A DNA stretch of 64,000 bases from Ostrinia nubilalis (taxonomy: Eukaryota; Arthropoda; Insecta; Lepidoptera; Crambidae). Below the pieces are notes generated by a model. That model did no database searches. It was not told where the DNA came from and worked only from the letters and a program-made list of their open reading frames with translations. The stretch covers positions 15,444,154-15,508,153 of the forward strand of contig NC_087091.1 in the NCBI RefSeq assembly GCF_963855985.1, read 5' to 3'. How positions within the stretch are numbered: the stretch's first letter is position 1; every line of letters starts with the position of its first letter. Positions 1 through 11,721 of this stretch are shown piece by piece. The position numbers and the translations under genes were made by a program.

Positions 1-132
1 TCCGGTACGCGGGTTATGTGTCCCCCGGGGTGCTTCTGGTAGCCGGGGCCCCCAGGGCCCTCGAGACCGTCCGGGGGGCCTACGCGCGGTCCGTGCTGAA
101 GCCGCCGGCTACTTACCTCATTTGCGGGCTGG
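1..132 (+). CDS. ko: Storkhead-box (STOX/knockout-like) gene, upstream exon, partial
   Basis: Reading from base 3 gives 43 codons plus one base with no stop: RYAGYVSPGVLLVAG, then APRALETVRGAYARSVLKPP, then ATYLICGL. The exon is far more GC-rich than its surroundings and ends G|GTAAGTAA at 132/133, a strong donor leaving phase 1. The segment GVLLV.(A)AP..L...R.A..R.L.PP matches the conserved region just N-terminal of the winged helix in vertebrate STOX1/STOX2 (family knowledge, recalled, not searched). The other two forward frames lack this similarity; one stops within 42 bases. The 5' boundary is outside the window, so this is an internal or first coding exon cut by the window edge. The family is nuclear and DNA-binding (storkhead winged helix); the fly member is called knockout. 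Those roles are knowledge about relatives, not visible here. Confidence 0.82.
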
Positions 133-149
133 GTAAGTAAATTTTTTAA

Positions 150-434
150 AGATATCTCAAGAAAAAAAAACATTTATTACAATAAAAAAGGTTTTTTTTT
201 AGTTAATTCTAGTAATTCTTAGTTAAGGACAAAAAAGGTATATGGAAAACAAAAGACAGAAATAGCACATAAAACATTAGAACGAAAGAAAAAGTGAACT
301 GAGCAGTGCCACCATATCGCAACAGCGATGCCTAATGCAATGGGACTCCCCTCAGCATATGCCGTGGCCCACGGTGAGGAAAGCCACGATGCTGGTTTTC
401 AGTATGCCCCATGCCGAGTGGAAGTCACGGACAC
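150..434 (-). mobile_element. Non-LTR retrotransposon 3'-UTR fragment, copy 1
   Basis: The stretch from about 298 to 434 (GAGCAGTGCCACC ... CAGCATATGCCGTGGCCCAC ... GCCGAGTG ... GTCACGGAC) recurs at 1250-1384 with moderate divergence. On the minus strand the element runs toward an AATAAA signal near 170-180 followed by a T-rich run. That is why I read it as the 3' end of a minus-strand LINE. The part between about 190 and 290 is poorly conserved between the copies. Confidence 0.55.
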
Positions 435-1127
435 TGCACTGTCTTTTGTTTTTTTTTTAAGATCTTCCAATCGTCTTTTGTTTTGGCGATTCGAGTCTAT
501 TGGATGGATGATTTATTAATGCGTAGTAAGTAATATCTGACGACCGTCTTTTGTTCGCGTGATTCTGATTTAGGATGTATTCTTGTTAGTCATTGTTCTT
601 AGTTACTCGTACAATGCAGAATTGCAGTAATAGGTATAGTGAAAAAGACCACCACTTTTATTAATACGGTTTTATTTCAGTAACATATAGTTAATTGAGT
701 AGTGCGAAAACCTCGTCATTTAAATCGACGTTAACTTTAACCTTTAATGTTAAACTGTAATATATTTCATCAACTGTTAATGATTACCGACTATTTAAGT
801 ATCCGAATCTGACTTAATAAGCTTTTAGTGTTAAAATTTTCTTAATTGGTCTTTTAATTTTACTTACCGTAATATATTTTTATCATTAATGATGCGGCGT
901 GTAAAATCCGATCTTAATGGGAATCGGCACCTTCACTCGATTTTAAGCCGGGACGCCTTAAAAAGAAGAAAAATGCCCATAAAATAAATGCCTGTGAATT
1001 AAAATGCCCATGTGAGGCCTTAAAATGGCCATATTGAGGGGAATTAATTGCGAGAACAAAGCAAACCGGTCTCATTATCCTTCTCGTGAACAATGCTCGT
1101 GCGCCGATCTTGTGCAGTAGGGGCGGC
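435..1127. other. AT-rich intronic sequence, nothing recognised
   Basis: Lies between the two related LINE 3'-end fragments. No open frame, repeat or structural signal stood out. Confidence 0.5.
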
Positions 1128-1384
1128 AAAAGAAAGAAAGAAAGAAAGATACATTTATTACAACGGACATCACACAAATACAGGCAATTACATAGACATG
1201 ACAGTGGCACATAATAATAAAAGAAGAAAAAATAAAAACAAGAGCAAACTGAGCAGTGCCACCCATCCACCAACAAGATGCCCACTGCAACGGGACCCCA
1301 CTCAGCATATGCCGTGGCCCACGGTGACGAAGGCCACGGCGCTGGTTTTCAGGGTGCCCCATGCCGAGTGAGGGTCACGGACCA
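1128..1384 (-). mobile_element. Non-LTR retrotransposon 3'-UTR fragment, copy 2
   Basis: Related to the copy near 298-434. On the minus strand it ends GTAATAAATG followed by a (TTTC)n run (plus-strand AAAG repeats at about 1129-1149). This is a polyadenylation-like signal and simple-repeat tail typical of insect LINE 3' ends. ORFs called in this stretch are Phe/Cys- or Lys-rich reads of the UTR and are not genes. Confidence 0.6.
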
Positions 1385-2589
1385 TTGATAAAATAAATAA
1401 AATAGTGAGCTGCATAAAATTGTCTAGATAAACATACATAAATAGTAATATTAGTGCACAGATAAATACAAAAGGCGGGAAATCGGTAAGGATGATAAGA
1501 CTGCGTCTATTAAAAATACTAATGAAAAGAATACTAATAAAAAGATAAAACTGTTTGTATAGGTGTGTGTGTAGCATATAGTAAAAGCATGATAGTTGAG
1601 AAATTTCGTTTGAATTTTGAACTTGTTTGAAATGCGGCATACTGTTGCTCTTCTAGAACACACCTACATTAAAAAATACAAAACGGAATTTGAGAACCTC
1701 CTCTGTTTTGAAGTCGGTAAAAAGTAACTTTATTTCCAACAAAAATACAGGTCATAAACCTAATTTCAAAGCAAACATAATTTTGGTGTAAATAACTCGT
1801 AGGCATTGCATTTACTTTTTTATTAAATCTTTTAGGTGGATAAAAGACTTGAAAATGTTCCGCACATAGGACTCGATAAGTATACCTACCTCCTAACTAA
1901 AAATAAATCAAAATATAGAACGATTCAATTATTGTTCATAATAAAAATGGTTCGAAAGCAGCAGCCCTACCGCGGCGCATCTCCTACGCACTGCGCCCGC
2001 GCGGCCTTGCAAGGACGCGTTATGTAACAAATTGTTGGCGGGCTCGCGATTGTTGTTTGCAATGCGTTATGTTGCGATGACAGGTGCATCCTACACGATA
2101 CGCTGTTAGATGTAGCGAAATATGTATACTATGACCTTATGGCATCCTCTAGTTAGTTAGTTAGTTTTGCAGGGCAATCAAATTCCGCACTTAGCCTCAT
2201 GATTGGGCCATTGTGCGCGATTTGTGGTTTATCTTCCTACTCCAACCACTCCAGATTCCCCCAGAAAGCAAGCAGCCTGTCTTGGCACCCTTCATTGTCT
2301 CTCATAAATTAGAGAGTCGTGCAGTTGAGATTAATGACTAAAATGACCTAAGTAGGTTGTCAAAATTTAAGCCCCCTTATTATTAAAAAGTTACACCCGG
2401 AAAGAACACTGGATTTAAATGTTATTCCCATACTAAATTGCCATTTAAACCAGAGTTCAACTAGGGTATAATGTTTATTAATGAGATATTGTATGTAGAA
2501 TGTCTAAGATACTCTATTATATTGGGAAAACCTGTAATGCTAAAGGTAAGATTGTTAATGAAATAAATAAATTCCTAAAATAATTGATT
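1385..2589. other. Intronic sequence with a CpG-rich patch
   Basis: Mostly AT-rich. Around 1965-2060 there is a local CpG-rich stretch (ACCGCGGCGC, GCGCCCGCGCGG, GGACGCG) with no convincing ORF. A short (TTAG)4-like run lies at 2151-2166. Confidence 0.4.
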
Positions 2590-2604
2590 AATCACAGCAA
2601 TTAC

Positions 2605-2705
2605 ACACACAGGAGGATTTGATGAGTGCTACTGACAACGCCACTCTTGTGGCGGAGTTTTGGGCTGACACTGTGTAGGTTTGTTGTCGAAACGAAAAGA
2701 AGAAG
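2605..2705 (+). mobile_element. Short 5'-truncated retro-insertion with (AAG)n tail
   Basis: A 101-bp segment ending AAAAGAAGAAG is flanked by a perfect 15-bp direct repeat, AATCACAGCAATTAC, at 2590-2604 and 2706-2720. This is a textbook target-site duplication from target-primed reverse transcription. The parent family is not identified. Confidence 0.8.
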
Positions 2706-2720
2706 AATCACAGCAATTAC

Positions 2721-3889
2721 CATTCCTATTATCTCCGAAGTCACAAAATAAAGATTAAGAAACAAAGCTCAAGGTTTTACAGAAACAAATTACTATAAAA
2801 TCACTAATTTAAGCAAAACAATACATACGGAACTCGTTGGATGGACGGAGCTTTTTCATAAAAGCTTATAGCCTACTCGTCTTGTTTTTATATTATCCAC
2901 GCCAATGGAACCTTTGCATAAAAGCTACAACCTACTTGTACCAACGGAACCCTAAAATTTTAATGAGAGCTTTTACTCCTGCATCTACTTAAAGTTTGCG
3001 GCAAGTTAAAGCTTGTTATGTGGTCGTCACTCACGGCACTCTTTAATTCGCAATAATTGCTTCCTCCTTGATACGACCTGACCTCTGACCTGATGACTCC
3101 GGCTGTCGAAGATGGCGGAGGCGACAGCTCGTCGTAACATGATTTATGGACAAATAATTGGTTATTACTTCGCGTAGTGGCGGCAAAATCAAGGGTGCCA
3201 GATTTGATACCAGCCGGGCTAGGATGCGCGACGTGATAAAAACTTATCGATTATTTTAGGCGACAAAGTCGTAATAGTAAATCGCGTATATCGCGCGATA
3301 AAAGTTTACTGCGCATCTTAGGCCTACTTACTGATCGTAAAAGAAAATAAAGTCTGGGTGGTCTGTGCAACGTCCTCCGAATTTAAAAATGTATTTAAAA
3401 CAAAGGCTGTGATAGTATGTGGACAGTTCGAAAAATTGGTAAAACTACTGGACGGGTTTTGATGAAACCTTAGAAAAGCCTCTTAGATATTAGAAAACAA
3501 TACACAAAATTATCATCTCAGTACCAGAACCAGTTTCTAATCATCATTATCTTAAATAATTTCATAGGGAACCCAATATTTGAATCAGGGTCTCCTTAAA
3601 GTGTCTAATAATATATTATTGTATTCAAATAGGTATACTTTTAAAACCCCATATAACCGACATACTTCACATTTTTAGCCTCTGTCCGTCATCAATATTC
3701 ATAGCAGTCATTACAATAACATTATACTATGCCGACATTGACATTGTCAGCCTTGTAAGGCAACTAGTAAAATTCATATTCCAATGCCACCGCTGATCAT
3801 CACTAATAACAGTCTAATGATGGTCCTTGACATAGGCTCTCAAACTGTTATAAATTCTTTTAAAATTAAATCAAAATTCATCAAATATT
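2721..3889. other. AT-rich intronic sequence, nothing recognised
   Basis: No open frame or repeat was identified. 3090-3180 is somewhat GC-rich (GAAGATGGCGGAGGCGACAG) but shows no other signal. Confidence 0.4.
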
Positions 3890-3901
3890 AGAGCCCTTAC
3901 T

Positions 3902-4078
3902 ACCACCACGGGCTGGAAGACGTTGCGTGGGCAGGCCTCCTACTAGGTGGACCGACGATCTGGTAAAGGTCGCGGGAAGAGCCTGGATGCGGGCAGCGCA
4001 GGACCGTTCATTGTGGAAAACCTTGGGGGAGGCCTTTGTCCAGCAGTGGACGTCATTTGGCTGAAACGACGACGAACG
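3902..4078 (+). mobile_element. RTE-like retrotransposon 3' end, (AACG)n-tail lineage
   Basis: Encodes the end of an RTE-type ORF: GRPPTRWTDDLVKVAG-like, then W.RAAQDRS.WK.LGEAFVQQWTSFG, then a GAACGA-type tail. Here it reads LLGGPTIW-type in shifted frames, so it is not functional. A perfect 12-bp TSD, AGAGCCCTTACT, lies at 3890-3901 and 4079-4090. The copy is strongly 5'-truncated. Confidence 0.88.
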
Positions 4079-4092
4079 AGAGCCCTTACTAA

Positions 4093-4210
4093 GGCTGGGT
4101 TGCGCCATCTTACTTTAACTGTAACAAACGTCAAAAATCTGTTAAACTCCATACAAAAATCATCGGTTATCGTTATAGTTACGGTCAATATTTGGTGGTT
4201 CAACTCAGCC
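4093..4210 (+). mobile_element. Harbinger-like MITE, 118 bp, copy 1
   Basis: The termini are GGCTGGGTTGCGCCA and an inverted GGCTGAGTTGAACCA, flanked by a TAA duplication (4090-4092 and 4211-4213). A second 118-bp copy in the opposite orientation lies at 21638-21755. The 3-bp TWA duplication and GG-starting termini fit the PIF/Harbinger superfamily. It abuts the 3' TSD of the preceding RTE insertion. Confidence 0.8.
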
Positions 4211-4369
4211 TAAGAAACAAATATTAACTCAATTGAAACTAAAGTATGAAAATCGGAATTAGTACTGAATTTAAACCGAGTTTTAAATGTCGTTTCAGAA
4301 AACAAACACTTTAATCTGCACTCTAATATTAACGTAGAGGAATTTGGTTTGGTTTGTTTTATCGGTGTT

Positions 4370-4439
4370 CGTTCGTTCGTTCGTTTCAGCCAAATGACGT
4401 CCACTGCTGGACAAAGGCCTCCCCCAAGGTTTTCCACAA
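4370..4439 (-). mobile_element. RTE-like 3' tail, (AACG)n lineage, very short
   Basis: Plus-strand CGTTCGTTCGTT is followed by TTTCAGCCAAATGACGTCCA, the reverse complement of the RTE terminus. An 11-bp TSD, TTATCGGTGTT, lies at 4359-4369 and 4440-4450. Only about 70 bp of the element were inserted. Confidence 0.88.
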
Positions 4440-4450
4440 TTATCGGTGTT

Positions 4451-4959
4451 AAAAATTCAAAATTGCTTAGCAATATGAAGGTATTGCAACCTCACTCGAC
4501 GCCATATTTCTTTGAGGACCACTGGCCATATTTTATTAATTCTTATCCCTATTGCAATGCCAATAGTAATCTATTCATTTTCAAATAAGATTGATGACGT
4601 AGTTATACTTACCTGTAATGTATTCCAAGTTTTATATTCAATTTATTTAATTAGGTAGATGATTCGAATAAATATTATATTAGGTAACTAATGTTGTTCA
4701 CGTTTAATTTAATGCAAAATTAATTCAGTTGCATAGTTTAGATAATTATTATGCAACCTTACTAACACAGAGCCCGATTTATCATGCAGTTATCATTTTG
4801 CAAGCGAAACTAAAATACTTATCCATTAAAGGTTGCAGTCAACTTTTTGGCGGGAAAGTAAAATTAAAATTATTTTCAAGAAGTCCGCGTGAGTTGTGAC
4901 AAAGTGTAAGATATTTTTACTGAAAACTTATACTGTTTTCTATTCTGTGCTGAAACTAG
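4451..4959. other. AT-rich intronic sequence, nothing recognised
   Basis: No repeat or open frame of note. Confidence 0.4.
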
Positions 4960-5095
4960 ACCACCTAAAAGATGGACAGATGACATCCAGTAATAAGTGA
5001 ATGCAATTGACCGGGGACAGAAGTCGGTGGAAGGTTGAAGAGGAGGCCTTTGCTTGAATACGAACCCCAAAGGCTGTTATAGATAGATAGAGGTA
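4960..5095 (+). mobile_element. Decayed non-LTR retrotransposon C-terminus, ATAG tail
   Basis: Plus-strand codons read RPPKRWTDDIQ, then two stops, then DRGQKSVEG and a GGLC..NTNPKG-like end. This is the RPP.RWTDD signature of RTE/endonuclease-RT ORF ends, from a different family than the AACG- and ATG-tailed copies here. It ends in GATAGATAGA. No TSD was found and the copy is old. Confidence 0.6.
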
Positions 5096-8000
5096 TATTA
5101 TCCAAGCTAAAAGTATCAAGACGTTTGTGTGACGTTTGTCTGACGACGCGTTGCGTTTCTCCATACTGTCATATAAACACCCCTTTGACAAAACAATAAG
5201 AATTTGTATCACAAGTTCTAAGTATCTTAAAAATGAGTAGAGTTTCGCAAGAATTTATGTAGGTACATACCTTATGTACGGAATACTATACACTTCGTGC
5301 TTTATCTCACTCTTTGTGTACATTTCGGGACGCTTTTCATAAAGTGTGGCCATTTGTCAACATGTCCGCATCCTTTGTTACTAGACCGTTTGACAGAAAC
5401 AAATTTATTTGTCTGACAATTCAAAATGTGATGAATTAGCTAACATCAAGAGTGCATTTCCGCGTGATTCATATTTCCAACGGCTGCAAAATACAGCACG
5501 ACTGGAAAGCGATGAAAGACATTTACTTATAATACGGCGTATACAGGGTGTAAATGACAAAATCTTTTACACAAGTTTTCAAAAAAATACTTTGAAGTAA
5601 AACTCTAACAGTCAAAAAAGTAGTAAAATACTCTAAAAACACTTTACAGCAACAAACTCCATCTCAGAATTTTTCTTTAATCTTCTCAGTTATTAAAATG
5701 CAAGGATACTTATATTGAAACAAAAATCTGTAACAGACCTATGCAGCTATAGGAGTACTTGGCGATTGACCATGTCGTGTAGAATAACGAATCTAATGTC
5801 ACACTCTCCAAAATTAAAAAAAACTTCAATACGAAATTATCTGAACACCTCTTAACGTAATTCATTGAAAACATTTCATCCAAAAAGATAATTTCTATAT
5901 TGTAATTATTACGTGCACTTACGTATAATTTAATTATCTCAAAGAATGCGGTCTTGTTCGCAGTCCTTCCAATTATTGCTGTTTTACAAAACATAGTTTC
6001 TTCCAATAAATTCCAATATAGCTTGCTTTCATTGAACATTCTAGTGCCATTTAGTGTTGGTTACTTGCAATTTTTACACGTGATAATTTGCCATGCCTTT
6101 TTGGAAATGTCAAAACATTCTGAACTTTTATAATTTAATCTTATTTCTTTATCATTATGCTTCGGTTCGTGTAATCATATAGTATTGGTCTTATTTCTCA
6201 ATAAGTGTCCCAATAAATAATATACCGGGTGTCTTTGAGTTTACATCGACATTTACTGGAGTCAATAAAAAGTTATAGTATAATATTTTCTCCACCGTTA
6301 ATTATTGTAGAATTCGGAGGTAATTATGAGGTTAATATACCATCACATACACTTGCATTTTCAATTTTGAGACTTCACTCACTTCAGTCATTTCTGAATA
6401 GATTATATTTTCTAATTTTAGTAGAGCAGTCTAGAGATCGCTAAATAATAATAATCTATGCTATCACTAGTTTTTTTATAAATTAAATTAGGTTTACTAT
6501 AAATAATATGCCACTATGGAACTGCCACATTAAAAAAATCGAAAAGATTCTAAATAAACTAGGCACAAAACAAATTCTTGCAACGAATAACTTTTCACAT
6601 AGTTCAGAAACTCTACCAAACCGAGATCTTTTCTCCGTTACGTAACAGCCCTGTATATCATCTGCGGAATGTTCAAGTATAATAAACAGCTCGCGAATAA
6701 AACTCTGATTGACTGTTCCGATTAACTCGTTCCGATCTGGGCTAAAATACCTGCGAGCGACTTCAGGGCCTACATAACAACTTCATTGCTGCCGGTACAC
6801 ACGAAGCCACGTCCAGCTTTACACTGTAGCACCTTATGCCCTTACAATAGAGCCGGATTTGCAACAAGAATGTGTAATTTGATTTTGCTCTTGTTACTAC
6901 GTTCCAAAACATCGGAATTCTCACTTTTACTTTCTTTCACGAAGGGACTTTCGTATTTATATTCACTCGAATAATTTGCGTTAAATCAACCATTTTACAT
7001 GTTTTAACATTTATAATCTCGGAAACATGCCCGTTTCGGTGATATTATACGTAATCGGAATTTTTCGATTAAATAACACTATTATTTAACTGTTACAGTT
7101 ACAGTAACTTTATTTGGATGGTAATGACCGTATGAAGGGACCGTATGAATATGATGAACATTAAAATATTTTATAAAATAAAAGTCGTTAACTCGATATG
7201 ATTAACTTAATGCCATACCACTTACATGATGATCGGTCAACTTTAATGTTTTAACAAAGATAATTGCCCAAACTTAATTTATTTTAAGTTCCTGTCGACG
7301 CGACGTGCTGTGGACATTTTCTTTCATCGCAATTCATTTCATTTCATGCATTTTCATCATAATGATTTTCTTGACCAACAAAGGCGTGATGCTTAGTTGA
7401 GACCATAGTACTCGTAGTATTACCACAGAATAATAATAAGTACTACGTACAGAAGTTTTACTTCGCGAAGGTATTTAAAAAAATGTATGCTCAATGTCAT
7501 TAACAATATGGTGTAATTTAGCCTGTCTCAAGAGTCAAGCACCATTTTGTTGACAAACGTCAGTGATCGGCACTGCGCCGAAGCTATAGGGCTGACTTCG
7601 ATAAAATGATGTGACGTGAGGTGCCAAACTGCGGAAAATGGCGGAGGAAATACATGATTTAGCATGAATTATCATGAATAATATTAACTACTTATTTACC
7701 TCTCAGTGTCTTGAGGCAACTTAAAAAAGTAAATTCTGTGTTTTTATTATTATGTAGGCAGTTAAATACTGCACAGTATTTAGTACACCATTTTCTTTAT
7801 TATCTTCCATCATACACAAGAATACGCGTGCGTGAGTCAATGTTCGCTCGTATGTGAGGCCTTGTCGAATAGTATCCTGTAGGTGGGCCATCGTGCGTGT
7901 TTTGTTTTCGATGTAAACTCGCGGAGATGAACAGACCTGGTATTACTTTAATGGTTGAGATCCAGTAAAATAATAAGTAACAAGACAAGCTCATAATAGG

Positions 8001-8127
8001 AACTGGGTACAAATACAAAGGGTGTTGTTAGCTACAGAAATGAAAATATGCTAAATGCTGTATTTCAGACAAAATTTTAGATAACTTAAAAAGCAAGGTA
8101 ACAGAATTATAGCAAAAACAAGATGGC
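5096..8127. other. AT-rich unique intronic sequence
   Basis: About 3 kb with no recognised gene. Short ORFs of 60-110 codons are scattered on both strands, but none shows a recognisable domain and composition follows the AT bias. Conserved regulatory DNA cannot be excluded by eye. Confidence 0.4.
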
Positions 8128-8179
8128 TAACACCGTTGCTAGGCTGCAGTCCATAGACCATGGCCTAGCATCGGTGTTA
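8128..8179. repeat. Hairpin, 17-bp stem with one mismatch
   Basis: TAACACCGTTGCTAGGC (8128-8144) pairs with GCCTAGCATCGGTGTTA (8163-8179), with an 18-base spacer. It could be a tiny MITE or a transcribed foldback; no flanking duplication was seen. Confidence 0.6.
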
Positions 8180-8324
8180 CCAGATCTGTCGCCAACAGGT
8201 GTTATACCTAAACCTATCTAAATGTTCTGTGCCTAAACCCAACCTATTGATGGGTCTCCACTGTAGGAACATGACACCTACTTTGACACTCCCCACGCTG
8301 CCTGGTCAGACGCTCAGAGACTAA

Positions 8325-8390
8325 TGCCCGTTTTCACCATCAATAACTAATTTTTAAAAATTAGGTAGAAATTGATGGTGAAAACGGGCA
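8325..8390. mobile_element. Miniature palindromic element, 66 bp
   Basis: Perfect 20-bp inverted termini, TGCCCGTTTTCACCATCAAT, lie at 8325-8344 and 8371-8390. The same terminus opens a longer palindrome at 20752-20866, so this is a family rather than a chance hairpin. Confidence 0.75.
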
Positions 8391-8424
8391 ACATACGCGT
8401 TGAGGAAGCCTGCTGTTCGCATAA

Positions 8425-8500
8425 TATTTTTTCCTTAGTCGCCTCTTACGCCATCCACGGGAAGAGTGTGGGGTCCTATTCTACTCTACTCTGCTAGTCA
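8425..8500 (-). mobile_element. Dispersed lepidopteran repeat fragment
   Basis: TTAGTCGCCTCTTACGCCAT then CCACGGGAAGAG is a motif I recognise as recurrent in lepidopteran repeats, usually read on the minus strand as ..GTAAGAGGCGACTAAGG... No boundary or TSD was identified. The assignment rests on recall. Confidence 0.4.
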
Positions 8501-8927
8501 ATAAGAAAGACTTGAATGCATTATTACATTAAATGCAGTATTTACATTACGCTCATTCATACAGCTGATTGGAATTAATTCGAGAAGACATGTAAAGCGT
8601 TTCATGGATTTAAATACAAGATTAATGATCTAGAAGATGCTATTGGTCCCTTTATGAAATAGGTTGTATGAAAAGTAATAAGTGAGAGCATGTAAATTGA
8701 AGTACCTAATATAATATTCTTTGGAGGTTATGGTTATGGGCAATAACTTTCTTTTTTGTATTTGTTTTGAAAAACAACAAACGATTTGTTATGGTAATGT
8801 TAAGGTTTTACTTCGTTACTGCAGTGAATTAGAAGAGAAAAGTTTTTGTTTTACAATGTTTTGATTTTTTGTTTAGAAATTACACCTTTGAGAGTTGAGA
8901 GGTTAACATTTTAGGTAGGTAATAGTG
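8501..8927. other. AT-rich intronic sequence, nothing recognised
   Basis: No ORF or repeat identified. Confidence 0.4.
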
Positions 8928-9064
8928 AGCGCCAAATAGTTCATGACACTCAAAGTGGCCAAAATGTTGGCAACACAACCTTATTCCAATTGTAACGAAG
9001 ACGTTTCGCGGACTTAATAGTTACTTTAGTTTATTAGTTTGAGTGTCACAATCTATTTGACGCT
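8928..9064. mobile_element. MITE, 137 bp, AGCGTCAAATAG-terminus family, copy 1
   Basis: 27-bp imperfect inverted termini: AGCGCCAAATAGTTCATGAC.. at 8928-8954 and its inverse ..GTGTCACAATCTATTTGACGCT ending 9064. The inner TGGCCAAAATGTTGGCAACA is shared with related copies at 17327-17451 and 63062-63497. Confidence 0.7.
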
Positions 9065-10721
9065 GGATTTACATATTATAACATTAATCAATCCTCTTTT
9101 GCTGGTAGAGATTTAATTGCTTTGTTTACATAAACCTTATTTTGTAGTAGCCCAACGGGCGTTCAAACAGGTAGTAAGTACACTTACATTCTGTTAATCC
9201 ATTATATCCACGGCGTACCTTATAAGGCTCCGGTATTTAATTCCAAAGCATATTTTATTCGATGCATAACTGGTCAGGTTGCTAGGGGTCCTACTACGAT
9301 GTTTCGATATACTCTACTTTCACGGTCTCTCTCACTCGCTTTAGTAAAGCCTAGGAGTAAAAGGTGTAAAGAAGAGTCACCAACTCAGTAGAATGGTCTG
9401 AAATCACTATTAAATTAACAAAAGCTCGTTGTGACAGACAAAATAAAAAAAGAAATGAAGGTAGAGACACATTCGGCGATGGTTTTTCATATTACATTAT
9501 GTACCTAATTAAATCGAAATACCTAAGAATGAACTTATATTGTTAAAACTGTTTTTTTAAGTTATTGTAGTACCTACACTGAATAAACTGAAAACGATTA
9601 TCGTAGTCGACCCCTAGTTTCTAAGGATTGTAGAATAACACACTTCCGCGGTAGAAATTAGTTTCTCATAGTAGTTTGTGATCTAGTCGCATTTATAATT
9701 TGTCAACTGTACCATAAGAAATCCAGTGCAGGTATAATGTATAACTATAATAAACTGCAGCTTACTTTAAGTAACTTACTTTAAGTACATATTTTACAGA
9801 AATAATGTTGGTAGCTTAATTTATAGCGATAAGGTAATAAAATTTATAGTATCTAAGGGCAAAGTATCACACTTGTATAACTCATAGTTTTCTTATTATG
9901 AGCCTCAATCTGAAGATTCATAGTGGGAAGCTAATGCTGGATTTCCATATTCAATCCTAATCCAAATTATACGGATTTGGATTGTCAACTGTCAAATTTT
10001 AATATGTTTTTGGCCAAAATAACTGCGGTTTTTGATGTTTTTACATTTTTATATTGTTTATAAGACTATTTAAACAATATTAAAGTGTAAATGCATCGAA
10101 AATTTTGGAAATATAATCTTAAACTGAATTCAATTTGACAGTTGTAATCCGGATTTGGACAAGGATTGAATATGGGAATCGGGCGTAAGTCAGGACGAGG
10201 CCTGCACCAGTCAAACTAGCACAATTTTTAGGAAATACGCGCCCTGGGATAGGTCATTGTATAGAATGGCAGACTAGCCGGTCGACCATAAGAATAAGGA
10301 TTTAATGTTTATAGAGCACTTTAATATTAAATTGTAATTGAATAAATAGAAATGTCATAGGTTTTTAGAATAAAACATTTCTAAAAGATATTTATGCACT
10401 AAATATCCTTAATATCACATTAAAATGGGACTTTCAAATTGTACACTGCTTACAATTCAGTTTATTGTTATTTCCGCTGCAAGAGACATTCATCAAGCGA
10501 TATATTTTGAGGAAGTCATAAATTTACGGGAATTTTAGCGTGTCTATGGATGCAGGAAGTATCGCGACTGGAACTGACGACAATCTATCTCTGGAAATGG
10601 AGCATTTCATTAAAATGATTCTGAACAAACGTAAAAAATTTCGCACGTGGAAGAAAAACATAAAAAATATGCATTTAAAAGTAGCTACTATTTGCTAATC
10701 TTCCTACTTAGCCCTGCAGAT
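9065..10721. other. AT-rich intronic sequence
   Basis: Contains an imperfect inverted pair TTCCATATTCAATCC near 9942 and GGATTGAATATGGGAA near 10163, with CAATCCTAATCCAAATTATAC versus GTAATCCGGATTTGGAC-type interiors. This could be another decayed MITE of about 240 bp. Otherwise nothing was recognised. Confidence 0.4.
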
Positions 10722-10880
10722 ACAATTTTCACCCACTAAACAGTTTTTCAACACCGACCAGCTAAACAATGTAAGCTCATTTATGAAAGCCCAACCACCA
10801 ACCAAACAATTTTCACCCACTAAAGTCTAAACAGTTTTTTAACACCGACCAGTTAAATAATGTAAGCTCTTTATGAAGTC
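10722..10880 (+). repeat. Diverged tandem duplication, about 84-bp unit, two copies
   Basis: ACAATTTTCACCCACTAAA begins at 10722 and again at 10806. Both copies continue CAGTTTTT.AACACCGACCAG.TAAA.AATGTAAGCTC. The second has a small insertion (GTCTA) and point changes, so the duplication is not recent. Confidence 0.85.
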
Positions 10881-11567
10881 ACGCTGAAAACTCGACTCCA
10901 ACTCTATCACAGAAAATATTGATTTAGATCCAATCAGATGCTTGAATTCATACAGGCCTAAGATCATTATACAGAAGTACCTTTTTTCATACTAAAACAT
11001 CTATTTCAGACTGTCCTGATTAGTTCTATTTTAATACTTAAACCAAGTTCAAAGCTTGAGAATGTTTTGAGTGTAATTATATGAGTTCAGTTTTCTTCTG
11101 ATAGCAACAACAAGATTAACGCTCATTTAGATTTCTTTGGATCCTAAAAGAATGACAAAAATATTATTATAGTTGCAAATGAGTGGGTTTTAGTCTATCA
11201 TCTATAATATGCCTGAGTCTAATGTGTTTTAATCTCCTAACACCCACCTAGTGTTATCGCAGACACAAAACCTGACGCGTTCTTAGAAGGATGCAGATTC
11301 ACAGAACTGAGAGTTGTTTATCGCATAGACATAATACCTACTTTTACTGATAGGATTATATAGAAATTAATGGATCAGGTTCCAATGAGACGGGGCTAAC
11401 CTGTTGCGGGCTCTAATGAAGTAAGATTGAGTTGAAAACACGAGTTTATGAAGAAATTTGCATTAAGGCCAATCTCGATAAGTGGATTTTTTATTAGAAA
11501 GGTTATCTTAAGTTGTCCTGCGTGAATTCTATTTAAAAGTGGTAATTCCAGAGTATTAATTTCTAAA
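10881..11567. other. AT-rich intronic sequence, nothing recognised
   Basis: No ORF above 60 codons, repeat or structured element was noticed. Confidence 0.4.
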
Positions 11568-11721
11568 GACGGGTGACTGAGTTTCTTCCGCCGCTTCTTC
11601 TCAACACCAGTCCATTTGTCTCGAAGTGATATGGTAGGGCAAGCTTTGTATTTCGGGCGTGTTTGAGCAACCTAGAATGGGCCTAAGTACAGAATAAATT
11701 ATTTGATTTGATTTGATTTAG
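11568..11721 (+). mobile_element. Non-LTR retrotransposon 3' end with (TTTGA)n tail
   Basis: GGGTGACTGAGTTTCTTCCG ... CTTCTTCTCA ... CGGGCGTG ... AATGGGCCTAAGTACAGAAT AAATTA is followed by ATTTGATTTGATTTGATTTA. This is a common form of lepidopteran LINE 3' UTR (recalled). No TSD was resolved. Confidence 0.6.

Noticed and set aside
914..1640. Several 90-120-codon ORFs as small secreted or membrane proteins.
   Set aside because: They are Phe/Cys/Tyr- or Lys-rich reads of AT-rich LINE 3'-UTR sequence, overlap in antisense and show no domain.
2151..2166. Interstitial telomere-like repeat.
   Set aside because: The unit is TTAG, not the insect TTAGG, and there are only about four copies.
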